Shown: in pieces, positions 60,901 to 64,000 of the stretch
Layout of the letters: each line of letters starts with the position of its first letter
How positions within the stretch are numbered: position 1 is the first letter of the stretch
NCBI GenBank assembly: GCA_003586115.2
Contig: QVOM02000073.1
Location: 61,737,512-61,801,511 of the forward strand
From: Salvator merianae
Lineage: Eukaryota > Chordata > Lepidosauria > Squamata > Teiidae
Direction of reading: 5' to 3'
DNA: 64,000 bases
Notes under the pieces: generated by a model
What the model was told of the DNA's origin: nothing
What the model saw: the letters and a program-made list of their open reading frames with translations, nothing else
Databases searched by the model: none
Translations under genes and position numbers: made by a program

Positions 60901-61660
60901 TGCATTGCAAAGGGGTAAGGCACACTATAAGCACAAATTTTTATTTAAAAAAAGTCCCACTAGTCTTTCTAGAACAAGATCACTGTGTAGGGTAGTGGTT
61001 AGGGCTGAGGATGGAAGGGTGGAAGAAGGGAGGAAATTAGAAGAATATTTAGATGCATATGCTGTAACTAAATATGACTATGTAATGTTTGTTTTTATAA
61101 TCTATGACAAAATAAATTTTTGAAAAACAAAAAACCAGGTTCCAGTTACAATATATGAAGCAAACTGAAAAATACAACACTCAAATGGAATGAAAACTGC
61201 CAGAAAACAGCCAATCATTTTCTAAACTTACCCCGGTTTCTAGTGCAGCTCCATACACGAATAGTCTGATCCTTGCTTCCTGATGCCAGGTAGTAGCCTT
61301 TGGTTACAGTTGCGTCTTCTGTTCTGAATCCAACACCAGTTTCTTCTTCCAGGAGTACCATGAAATCAAATTAAAGTAGCACTAATTTATTTCAAAACAT
61401 ATACTGGCAATCTTTAGTGTCTTTTAGAACAGCTAATAAAAACAAAAGAATTAATATGGGAGCACATACTATTCCTGTGCTGCATGTGCACAAACACTTC
61501 ACATATACCTTGGAATTCTTCTTGCCGACTCCATATATTTTCCTCACCAATCACGGGACACCACACTATGGAATGTATTTCATCATCATGACCTCTCAAG
61601 CGATGGACAACATCTCCCTTTCTACTGATGTCGATAACAGCCACAATTCCATCTTTATAG
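15763..61660 (-). CDS. GEMIN5: Gem-associated protein 5, SMN-complex WD-repeat protein (25 exons; 5' end outside window)
   Basis: GEMIN5 recognises the Sm site and cap of pre-snRNAs and hands them to the SMN complex in the cytoplasm; it also binds ribosomes and regulates translation. The 25 exons listed separately join in phase to 4033 coding bases, about 1344 codons, corresponding to human residue ~170 to the end of a 1508-residue protein. In order they encode the remaining WD repeats of two beta-propellers (61660 to about 38606), a Lys-rich low-conservation linker (38297 to about 33676), the helical TPR-like dimerisation domain (about 33774 to 29321), then the C-terminal RNA-binding/oligomerisation part (28313 to 15763). 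The snRNA-contact Trp (human W286) is present in [11 protein letters not shown]. There are no internal stops. The conserved blocks are close to human; the linker, the acidic part of the 23140-23656 exon and the last 14 residues diverge. The promoter is beyond the right edge. Confidence 0.96.
16041..16561 (+). mobile_element. ~520-bp non-autonomous TIR element, copy A
   Basis: Ends GGGCCTGTTCACACTTAG (left) and GTAAGTGTGAATAGGCCCT (right) are inverted repeats. The flanks ATGTCATT (16033-16040) and ATGTCATG (16562-16569) may be an 8-bp target duplication with one change. The interior is non-coding and roughly 80% similar by eye to copy B at 24333-24854. Confidence 0.75.
16655..16982 (-). repeat. 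tRNA-derived SINE, minus copy with expanded tail
   Basis: Reverse complement of the SINE at 1941-2240, including the head GCACGGTGGCACAGAAGGCT and the GTAAGCCGCTTTGAGTCAGC tail. Its TTC tail has grown into a (TTCTTCTGC)-type repeat, seen on the plus strand as AGAAGC units at 16655-16705. Confidence 0.82.
16995..17410 (-). repeat. Interspersed repeat with LINE-type 3' end, unclassified
   Basis: TTATTTATTTTTGTTTGTAT followed by CCTGCCCTTCACCTGAAGG looks like the reverse complement of a reptile LINE/SINE 3' end (GGGCAGGATACAAA...AAATAAATAA). The body is non-coding. Confidence 0.4.
17550..18375 (+). mobile_element. L2-type LINE 3' fragment
   Basis: Plus-strand pieces [19 protein letters not shown] and [20 protein letters not shown] align with the better-preserved L2 copy at 62140-63945. 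It ends with CCTCCAGGTGCAAGGCAAAA and an A/T-rich tail near 18375. Frames are broken. Confidence 0.75.
18773..18869 (-). CDS. GEMIN5: GEMIN5 penultimate exon
   Basis: [32 protein letters not shown]. Acceptor tctttgcag, donor gtaaga. 97 bp. It is separated from the next exons by 2.8 and 4.3 kb introns full of repeats. Confidence 0.93.
19260..19790 (+). repeat. Possible L1-like 3' fragment
   Basis: A-rich sequence ending in AATTTATTTGTTTTAAAAAAG looks like an old LINE 3' end. It includes three near copies of ATAACAAACTATA at 19358-19405. No coding match is certain. Confidence 0.25.
21551..21717. mobile_element. Short TIR element (GGCTGCATCCACA family), copy 1
   Basis: Left end TAGGGCTGCATCCACATGTA with TTAAAAAGC; the right end reversed reads TAGGCTGCAGCCCTGTGCAA with TAAAAAAAGTGG. 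It shares TTAATYCACATTAAAGGCCAG-type interior text with the copy at 32262-32474. Non-coding. Confidence 0.6.
22388..22795. mobile_element. ~400-bp fold-back element
   Basis: The left arm (from about 22388: CGAACAGCAGTTAGAAGCC, GCTCCATTACTCCCAAGTAG, ATTATAGGATCCTTCAT) pairs with the right arm reversed (GCAAACAGCAGTTACCAGTC, CTCCATTACTCCGAAGTAGT, ATTATAGGGCCCTTCAT). The arms of roughly 180 bp meet around 22591 with a short central loop. No coding capacity. Confidence 0.75.
23140..23656 (-). CDS. GEMIN5: GEMIN5 largest exon, RNA-binding region
   Basis: [36 protein letters not shown], a variable acidic middle, then [35 protein letters not shown]. It covers the non-canonical RNA-binding segment (RBS1 in the human literature). 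Acceptor ctttttcag, donor gtaaga. 517 bp. The acidic middle is poorly conserved. Confidence 0.94.
24333..24854 (-). mobile_element. ~520-bp non-autonomous TIR element, copy B
   Basis: Read on the minus strand it starts AGAGGGCCTGTTCGCACTTA and follows copy A (16041-16561) almost throughout, for example GATGCTCACCTGAAGCC and CACCACTTCCTGGTGT. The other end has decayed to CTCTGGCCGTTTTTGCAC. Confidence 0.75.
25478..25640 (-). CDS. GEMIN5: GEMIN5 exon, C-terminal region
   Basis: [54 protein letters not shown]. Acceptor tttccag, donor gtaaac. 163 bp. Confidence 0.95.
26054..26112. mobile_element. 59-bp palindromic mini-element
   Basis: GGCCCTTTCCACACTGG at the left and CCAGCGTGGAAAGGGCC at the right are inverted with one mismatch, around a 25-base centre that itself contains TTCCAGGATGGAA. 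The ends resemble those of the 4635-5082 element. Confidence 0.7.
26266..26340 (+). repeat. (GT)n microsatellite with interruption
   Basis: About 75 bases of alternating GT, interrupted by GTGTGCGCACACGTG, a palindromic alternating purine-pyrimidine block. It lies in a GEMIN5 intron. Confidence 0.97.
27065..27600 (-). mobile_element. CR1/L2-like LINE 3' end (GAACATAAGA family)
   Basis: On the plus strand it begins GGAACATAACAGGAGCCCTG CTGGATCAGAC, a common reptile repeat boundary. Minus-strand translation gives [20 protein letters not shown], then YKFMHS and [13 protein letters not shown], the usual end of LINE ORF2. Related ends occur at 41340-41500 and 52366-52570. Confidence 0.65.
28056..28313 (-). 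CDS. GEMIN5: GEMIN5 exon, C-terminal region
   Basis: [20 protein letters not shown], then [37 protein letters not shown]. Acceptor catcaatag, donor gtaatt. 258 bp, phase 0 at both ends. Confidence 0.94.
29321..29531 (-). CDS. GEMIN5: GEMIN5 exon, TPR-like dimerisation domain
   Basis: [65 protein letters not shown]. Acceptor tttttttag, donor gtcagt. 211 bp. Confidence 0.96.
29997..30116 (-). CDS. GEMIN5: GEMIN5 exon, TPR-like dimerisation domain
   Basis: [39 protein letters not shown]. Acceptor tctgcttcag, donor gtactg. 120 bp. The upstream intron carries the GC-rich insertion at 30458-30808. Confidence 0.95.
30458..30808. mobile_element. CpG-rich hAT-like non-autonomous insertion (351 bp)
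   Basis: The termini CAGTGGCGTAGC and GCTACGCCAGTG are inverted repeats with one mismatch. They are flanked by a perfect 8-bp direct repeat GAGATAAC at 30450-30457 and 30809-30816. An 8-bp duplication and CAG-type ends fit the hAT superfamily. The interior is very GC- and CpG-rich, with a repeated CGCCCCGCCCTGCAG, GCGAGCGAGCGG units and a GGCGGCGGCCGCCGCCGCC palindrome, in sharp contrast to the AT-rich intron around it. Open frames across it are by-products of GC content. Confidence 0.85.
32262..32474. mobile_element. Short TIR element (GGCTGYATYCACA family), copy 2
   Basis: Left end GGCTGTATTCACACGCATTA with AAAAAAGTGGCTCAAAAG; the right end is its inverted counterpart CACTTTTGAGCTGG...TACTATGTGTGGATACAGAC. 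The interior includes CTTAATCCACATTAAAGGCC, also found in the copy at 21551-21717. Confidence 0.7.
32501..32648 (-). CDS. GEMIN5: GEMIN5 exon, TPR-like dimerisation domain
   Basis: [48 protein letters not shown]. Acceptor tgtttttag, donor gtaatt. 148 bp. Confidence 0.96.
32870..33007 (-). CDS. GEMIN5: GEMIN5 exon, TPR-like dimerisation domain
   Basis: [45 protein letters not shown]. Acceptor ttctacag, donor gtacgc. 138 bp. Confidence 0.95.
33676..33774 (-). CDS. GEMIN5: GEMIN5 exon, start of TPR-like domain
   Basis: [20 protein letters not shown], then [12 protein letters not shown]. Acceptor tcctctcag, donor gttggt. 99 bp. HLGLFTDR aligns with human at about residue 845, where the helical dimerisation domain begins. 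Confidence 0.93.
34925..35396. mobile_element. Palindrome-rich block, probable decayed TIR element
   Basis: The right end TCTGGATGCAGCCTC matches the end of the palindromic element at 54180-54297, and TTTCCAGACATCGCTTTCTT at the left resembles its other end. Inside are a perfect hairpin GGGATTGCCACA/TGTGGCAATCCC (35319-35348) and GATGGCA/TGCCATC. It lies in the intron between the 33676-33774 and 36393-36521 exons. Confidence 0.45.
36393..36521 (-). CDS. GEMIN5: GEMIN5 exon, end of linker
   Basis: [35 protein letters not shown]. Acceptor gtctttag, donor gtatag. 129 bp. LPLSTSxDHRSKEXLHQDCL is a clear human match. Confidence 0.93.
37492..37599 (-). CDS. GEMIN5: GEMIN5 exon, linker
   Basis: [36 protein letters not shown]. 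Acceptor tactgtag, donor gttagc. 108 bp. Phase fits on both sides. Sequence is divergent, so the call rests mainly on splice sites, phase and position. Confidence 0.85.
38070..38297 (-). CDS. GEMIN5: GEMIN5 exon, Lys-rich linker
   Basis: [20 protein letters not shown] with a run of five Lys, then an acidic Glu/Gln-rich stretch ending ERISVE. Acceptor tgtgtagcag, donor gtattg. 228 bp. Only the first ~15 residues and NGLSDQEGE are close to human. Confidence 0.9.
38606..38777 (-). CDS. GEMIN5: GEMIN5 exon, last WD repeat
   Basis: [45 protein letters not shown], then HSHPPQ. Acceptor gtttatag, donor gttggt. 172 bp. It closes the second propeller. Confidence 0.95.
39950..40560 (+). mobile_element. 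L2-type LINE 3' fragment
   Basis: Plus-strand pieces [38 protein letters not shown] and [14 protein letters not shown] match the copy at 62140-63945. It ends in an AAATA repeat at 40538-40558. It is in a GEMIN5 intron, antisense to the gene. Confidence 0.85.
40644..40783 (-). CDS. GEMIN5: GEMIN5 exon, WD repeat (human ~617-664)
   Basis: [47 protein letters not shown]. Acceptor ggtctttag, donor gtatgg. 140 bp. It has a textbook GH to W spacing. Confidence 0.95.
41340..41500 (+). repeat. GAACATAAGA-family repeat end, plus orientation
   Basis: GATAACAGCATCCTGGACTA followed by GATGGATACC...ATGATCCAGGATGGTATTTC TTATGTT is the reverse complement of the boundary sequence seen at 27065 and 52366. 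Confidence 0.6.
41915..42096 (-). CDS. GEMIN5: GEMIN5 exon, second propeller (human ~557-617)
   Basis: [56 protein letters not shown]. Acceptor aatttcag, donor gtgact. 182 bp. Confidence 0.95.
42462..42535 (-). CDS. GEMIN5: GEMIN5 short exon (human ~532-556)
   Basis: [20 protein letters not shown], then GNEDG. Acceptor ttttcctag, donor gtatgt. 74 bp. The preceding intron is the longest in the window (about 5.5 kb). Confidence 0.94.
42600..48028. other. GEMIN5: Longest GEMIN5 intron in window: mixed content
   Basis: Holds an ATTA repeat at 43038-43064 and a GATGTGCACAAACCG-type repeat with many CTTGGTTTG/GGTTCGGTTC units at 43105-43290. A similar CAAACTGATTCTGGTTTGAA stretch occurs at 47358-47500, and a CR1 end at 45583-45885. 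The rest is unclassified. No exon was found in it. Confidence 0.5.
45583..45885 (-). mobile_element. CR1 LINE 3' end
   Basis: Read on the minus strand: [40 protein letters not shown], then GGTTGGACTCGATGATCCTA, GAGGTCCCTTCCAACTCTAT and GATTCTATGATTCT. It belongs to the same subfamily as 13978-14280 and is collinear with GEMIN5. Confidence 0.93.
48029..48165 (-). CDS. GEMIN5: GEMIN5 exon, second propeller (human ~485-531)
   Basis: [45 protein letters not shown]. Acceptor ttttgaag, donor gtaagt. 137 bp. Confidence 0.95.
49495..49655. repeat. Repeat of CAAACTGGTTTG type
   Basis: GCCAAACTGGTTTGTATCAG, GAACAGCTCACTGGTTCAAA resemble stretches at 43105-43290 and 47358-47500, suggesting one old family scattered in these introns. 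Confidence 0.35.
50683..50765 (-). CDS. GEMIN5: GEMIN5 exon, junction between propellers
   Basis: Acceptor cctttag, then [20 protein letters not shown], then PVPPLSF. Donor gtgagt. 83 bp. It is flanked on both sides by long introns (about 5.0 and 2.5 kb). Confidence 0.94.
52366..52570 (-). repeat. GAACATAAGA-family repeat
   Basis: Begins AGAACATAAGAGGAGCCCTG with CTGGATCAGGCC and continues AGGCATCCTGCC, parallel to the start of the 27065-27600 copy. Confidence 0.6.
53920..54440 (+). mobile_element. L2-type LINE 3' end with nested insertion
   Basis: The 3' UTR ends GAATTGGTATATAAATGCTT with an AAATA repeat at 54423-54440, as in reptile L2 ends. The coding match upstream is weak. It is interrupted by the element at 54180-54297. 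Confidence 0.5.
54180..54297. mobile_element. 118-bp palindromic TIR element
   Basis: GGCTGCATCCAGATGTTGCT followed by TACTTATTCC at the left is repeated inverted at the right (GGAATAAGTAAGCAATGTCT, GGATGCAGCC), 28 of 30 positions matching. TCAG flanks both sides. The centre has a tandem TTATTCTGRAAYATCC. Inserted in an L2 end. Confidence 0.8.
55682..55705 (+). repeat. (AAAC)n repeat
   Basis: AAACAAACAAACAAACAAAC, five to six units, next to the 55723-55808 exon of GEMIN5. Confidence 0.9.
55723..55808 (-). CDS. GEMIN5: GEMIN5 exon, WD repeat (human ~429-457)
   Basis: Acceptor gttcacag, [20 protein letters not shown], then GIYDTYSS and two bases of Lys. Donor gtaaga. 86 bp. Confidence 0.94.
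56217..56400. mobile_element. 184-bp hAT/Charlie-like non-autonomous element
   Basis: The termini CAGTATTTCTCAAC and GTTGAGTAACGCTG are inverted repeats with two mismatches. They are flanked by a perfect 8-bp direct repeat CTGTAGGT at 56209-56216 and 56401-56408. Wording such as TTTCTCAAC then GTGGCCCCTTTCCGACC is typical of Charlie-type hAT derivatives. Confidence 0.88.
56704..56916 (-). CDS. GEMIN5: GEMIN5 exon, WD repeat (human ~358-428)
   Basis: 71 whole codons: [58 protein letters not shown]. Acceptor tgtctttag, donor gtaagt. Confidence 0.95.
57539..57701 (-). CDS. GEMIN5: GEMIN5 exon, end of first propeller region
   Basis: [20 protein letters not shown], then [18 protein letters not shown], then [10 protein letters not shown]. 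Acceptor ttctatag, donor gtaaga. 163 bp, ends on a codon boundary. Confidence 0.94.
57969..58101 (-). CDS. GEMIN5: GEMIN5 exon with snRNA-contact Trp
   Basis: [15 protein letters not shown], then [20 protein letters not shown], then TQIISSCFG. The Trp in ERLW matches human W286, reported as needed for snRNA binding. Acceptor ttctctag, donor gtaagt. 133 bp. Confidence 0.94.
59021..59353. mobile_element. ~330-bp TIR element (GGGYCTGTTCACAC family)
   Basis: The left end GGGCATTTTCACACTGTATT is matched by the inverted right end CACCAAGTGTGAACAGACCC. The ends resemble those of 16041-16561 and 24333-24854, but the interior differs and includes AGGCAGTGGCCAGGAAGTGG repeats. Confidence 0.6.
60795..61138 (+). 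repeat. Possible LINE 3' end with A-rich tail
   Basis: AATAAATTTTTGAAAAACAA at 61112-61131 and AATAAAAATAAACAAACAAA at 60807-60826 look like old retroposon tails. No coding match was found. Confidence 0.25.
61232..61345 (-). CDS. GEMIN5: GEMIN5 exon, WD repeat (human ~222-259)
   Basis: Reads ETGVGF...[22 protein letters not shown], then donor gtaag at 61231. 114 bp. The acceptor is a tandem ggAAG|AAG, so a second start three bases downstream (61342) is equally in frame. The loop before TVTKG is shorter than in human. Confidence 0.9.
61509..61660 (-). CDS. GEMIN5: GEMIN5 exon, WD repeat (human ~170-221)
   Basis: Acceptor ttttttaag, then C completing Gly, [20 protein letters not shown], then [15 protein letters not shown]. 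Donor gtatat. 152 bp. It contains the GH...W core of a WD repeat. This is the most upstream exon placed with confidence. Confidence 0.93.
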
Positions 61661-62130
61661 CTTAAAAAAGAAAAGGTTTACGTTAAGGGACACATTCCTG
61701 AATCCTCAAATTAGTAATGTTCTAATTTAGTAATTAAATGTTCTAATTAAACTAATTTAATAAATTAGTTTTATCAGTATAAGAAGCAGGGCATAAATAT
61801 TCATAGCGTGTTTCCATAGCCTCCCCTCATTAACACATACAATGCAGGGCATTGTAGTTTCATTGCTGTTTAATACTGCTTCTTGTTTGAAGCTACAAAC
61901 ATTTGTTTTTAATCTTGTTTTATTATTTTATTCACTTTTATACACACCCATAACCCCATCCTCCACACAGGCAAAGACAAATTTTTGAATTATAACCAAA
62001 GACAGATACAAATGCAAATATCTCCTCAATATTTGCACAGGAGCAAATAGTAAATAAAGATTTCTTTGCAACATCGTAACATTAAGTCATCTGAAATAAT
62101 CATCAAGCCAGGGTCTTGATCACTTATCCA
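61661..62130. other. GEMIN5 intron, nothing recognised
   Basis: AT-rich; no exon or repeat family identified on either strand. Confidence 0.5.
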
Positions 62131-62139
62131 TTAAGTGAT

Positions 62140-63945
62140 TTTGGATCAATTTCAATTATTGAGGTCTGAGGATGCGGACAAGCTGCTTGCTGGACTTTGG
62201 GCAGCCACATGCTCTCTAGACTTTTGCCCATCTTGGTTGATAAAAGCTAGTCAACAGGGTATGACTGGGTGGGTTCTGGGAGTGGAAAATGCCTCCTTGA
62301 GGGATGGGATTGTACCAATGGCTCTGAAAGAGGCAGTGGTGCACCCCCTCCTGAAGGGGCTGTCCCTGGACCCTGAGGTTTTAAACAACTACTGCCCAGT
62401 GGCAAACATACCCATCTTGGGAAAGGCTCTGGAGAGAGTTGTCGCTACCCAATTGTGAGCATGCTTGGAGGAAGCTGATTATCTGGATCCATTTCAATCT
62501 GGCTTCAGGCCCGGTCATGGCACTGAAACTGCCTTGGTCACCCTGATCGATGACCTTCTCTGGGAGAAAGACTGAGGAAATGTTACTCTGTTAGTTCTCC
62601 TGGACCTTTCATCTGCTTTTGATACTGTTGACCATGGTATCCTCCTGGAAAGGCTACGGGGACTGGAAGTTGGAGACACCGCATTGTGGTGGTTGTGCTC
62701 CTATCTTCAAGGCCTATACCAGAGAGTAGCAGTGGGGGATATCTGTTCGAGGCCCTGGGAGCTCACCTGTGGGGTTCCTCAGGGATCGTTCTTATCCCCC
62801 ATGCTATTTAACATCTATATGAAGCTGCTGGGAGAGGTCATCAGGAGATCTGGAGTAAGGTGCCATCAATATGCAGATGACACCTAGCTCTATCTCTCCA
62901 TGTCATCAGGAGAGGCAGTTGAAGTGCTTGATAGGTGCCTGGGGGCAGTAACAGACTGGATGAGGGCCAATAAATTGAAATTAAATCCAGACAAGGTGGA
63001 GTTGCTGTGTGTAAAAGGCTTTCTTGTCCCTGAAGAAGGGAGGCATCCTGTTCTTGACGGGGTCTCTCTGCCCTGGAAGGAACAGATGTATAATATGGAA
63101 GTGCTCTTGGACTCTGCATTGACACTTGAGGCTCAGGTGGGAGCGGTGGCCAAATGTGCCTACCACCAGTTTCAGCTGGTTCGCCAACTTTGGCCCTTTC
63201 CAGACAAGAACAGTCTGGCCACAGTAATCCACGCTCTGGTAACTTCCATGTCGGACTATTGCAATGCACTCTACATGGGGCTTCCTTTGAAGATGGTTCA
63301 AAAGCTGCAGCTGGTGAAGAATGCAGCAGCTAGACTGCTGACTGGCACTGCTGGCCGGTCGCACATTACACCGGTCTTAAAAGAACTGCACTGGCTGCCT
63401 ATCTGCTACCGAGCCCTATTTAAGGTGCTAACATTAATGTTTAAGGCCCTAAATGGCTTGAGCCCCAAATATCTAAAGGAACGCCTCCTCCAATACAGAC
63501 CTGCCCATACTTTAAGATCTGACACTGAGGACCTCTTGTCTGTGCTGCCCCCTTCAGTGGTTAGGGGGGTCAGGATATCTGAGAGGGCCTTTTCAGTCAT
63601 TGCTCCCAGATTGTGGAATGGTCTTCCCTTTGAGGTACGTCATGCACCATCGTTGCTTGCCTTTCGAAGGCAACTAAAGACATACCTCTTTACCCTAGCC
63701 TTTGGCTAAGGGAAATTATTATTATTATTACTATTTTCCCCTGCTGGTACTGTCATAGACTGTTTTTAGTGTTTTTAATCTGGTTTTATACTGTTTTAAA
63801 TTGTATTGTTTTTTAGCGTTTTTAATCTGGTTTTATACTGTTTTAATTTGTATTGTTTTTACATGTGTTGTGATCCGCCTTGGGGCCTTCAGGTGTAGGG
63901 CGGGATAGAAATCAAAATAAATAAATAAATAAATAAATAAAGTGT
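62140..63945 (+). mobile_element. L2-clade LINE, 5'-truncated, RT to 3' tail
   Basis: Plus-strand translation with a few stops and shifts gives the L2 reverse transcriptase in order: STWLIK-like CPSWLIKAS, LKEAVVHPLLKG, FRPGHGTETALVTLIDDLL, LLDLSSAFDTVDHGIL, the CGVPQGSFLSPMLFNIYM block, the YADDT catalytic box at 62870-62884, MRANKLKLNPDKVELLC, and the C-terminal VKNAAARLLTG, HWLPICYRALFKVLTLMFKA, APRLWNGLPFEVR. The last 269 codons (62900-63709) are open. It ends GGGCGGGATAGAAATC with an AAATA repeat at 63918-63940. It is antisense to GEMIN5 and no longer active (stop codons after VVATQL and DDT). Confidence 0.92.
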
Positions 63946-64000
63946 TTGGGTGGTTTCCAAGCATCTCCCAGTTTATTCACCTGAAACAATAATTGCTTCC

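Noticed and set aside
62841..63364. Two long minus-strand frames at the right edge
   Set aside because: They are antisense to the L2 reverse-transcriptase frame, which has the recognisable motifs.
63981..64000. Possible GEMIN5 exon end resembling LIVSG followed by gtgaat donor
   Set aside because: Only 20 bases are visible. Its phase (1) does not fit the next placed exon (needs 2), and the exon that would have to lie between is not found. Could be real only if sequence is missing.
1..64000. Prokaryotic-type systems: operons, CRISPR arrays, phage or toxin-antitoxin modules
   Set aside because: The window is vertebrate nuclear DNA with spliced genes, and no direct-repeat array with regular spacers or gene cluster is present.

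Overview
This is a piece of vertebrate nuclear genome, not a microbial one. It holds two intron-rich protein genes arranged tail to tail, and almost everything else is introns and transposon remains. The repeats are an RTE/BovB-type LINE, several L2-type LINE 3' ends, CR1 3' ends, a tRNA-derived SINE and many short hAT-like terminal-inverted-repeat elements. That mix points to a reptile, most likely a squamate (inference; no species can be named from the sequence alone).

Layout. Bases 1-12215 carry the 3' part of CNOT8 on the plus strand: five exons, starting at the catalytic Asp-Thr-Glu (residue 40 of the 292-residue human protein) and ending at the stop codon at 11205-11207, followed by a ~1 kb 3' UTR. 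The first 39 codons lie left of the window. Bases 12216-15450 are intergenic and contain two CR1-type LINE pieces in opposite orientations. From about 15450 to the right edge runs GEMIN5 on the minus strand. Twenty-five exons are placed with matching splice phases, equivalent to about human residue 170 to the C terminus of the 1508-residue protein. The 5' exons lie beyond the right edge. The CNOT8-GEMIN5 neighbourhood and orientation match human chromosome 5q33.

The two proteins both act on RNA but in separate pathways. CNOT8 is a DEDD deadenylase of the CCR4-NOT complex. GEMIN5 is the WD-repeat snRNA-recognition subunit of the SMN complex, which also binds ribosomes and mRNA. All catalytic residues of CNOT8 and the known snRNA-contact Trp of GEMIN5 are present. 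No reading-frame break was found in either gene, so both look functional.

I found no previously undescribed multi-gene system. The parts most worth a second look are non-coding: a CpG-rich 351-bp hAT-like insertion with a perfect 8-bp target duplication in a GEMIN5 intron, a ~400-bp fold-back element, several short TIR element families with two or more copies, a 59-bp palindromic mini-element, and two Pumilio-type sites in the 3' UTR of CNOT8. All identities come from recalled protein families and hand-read alignments; no database search was run.
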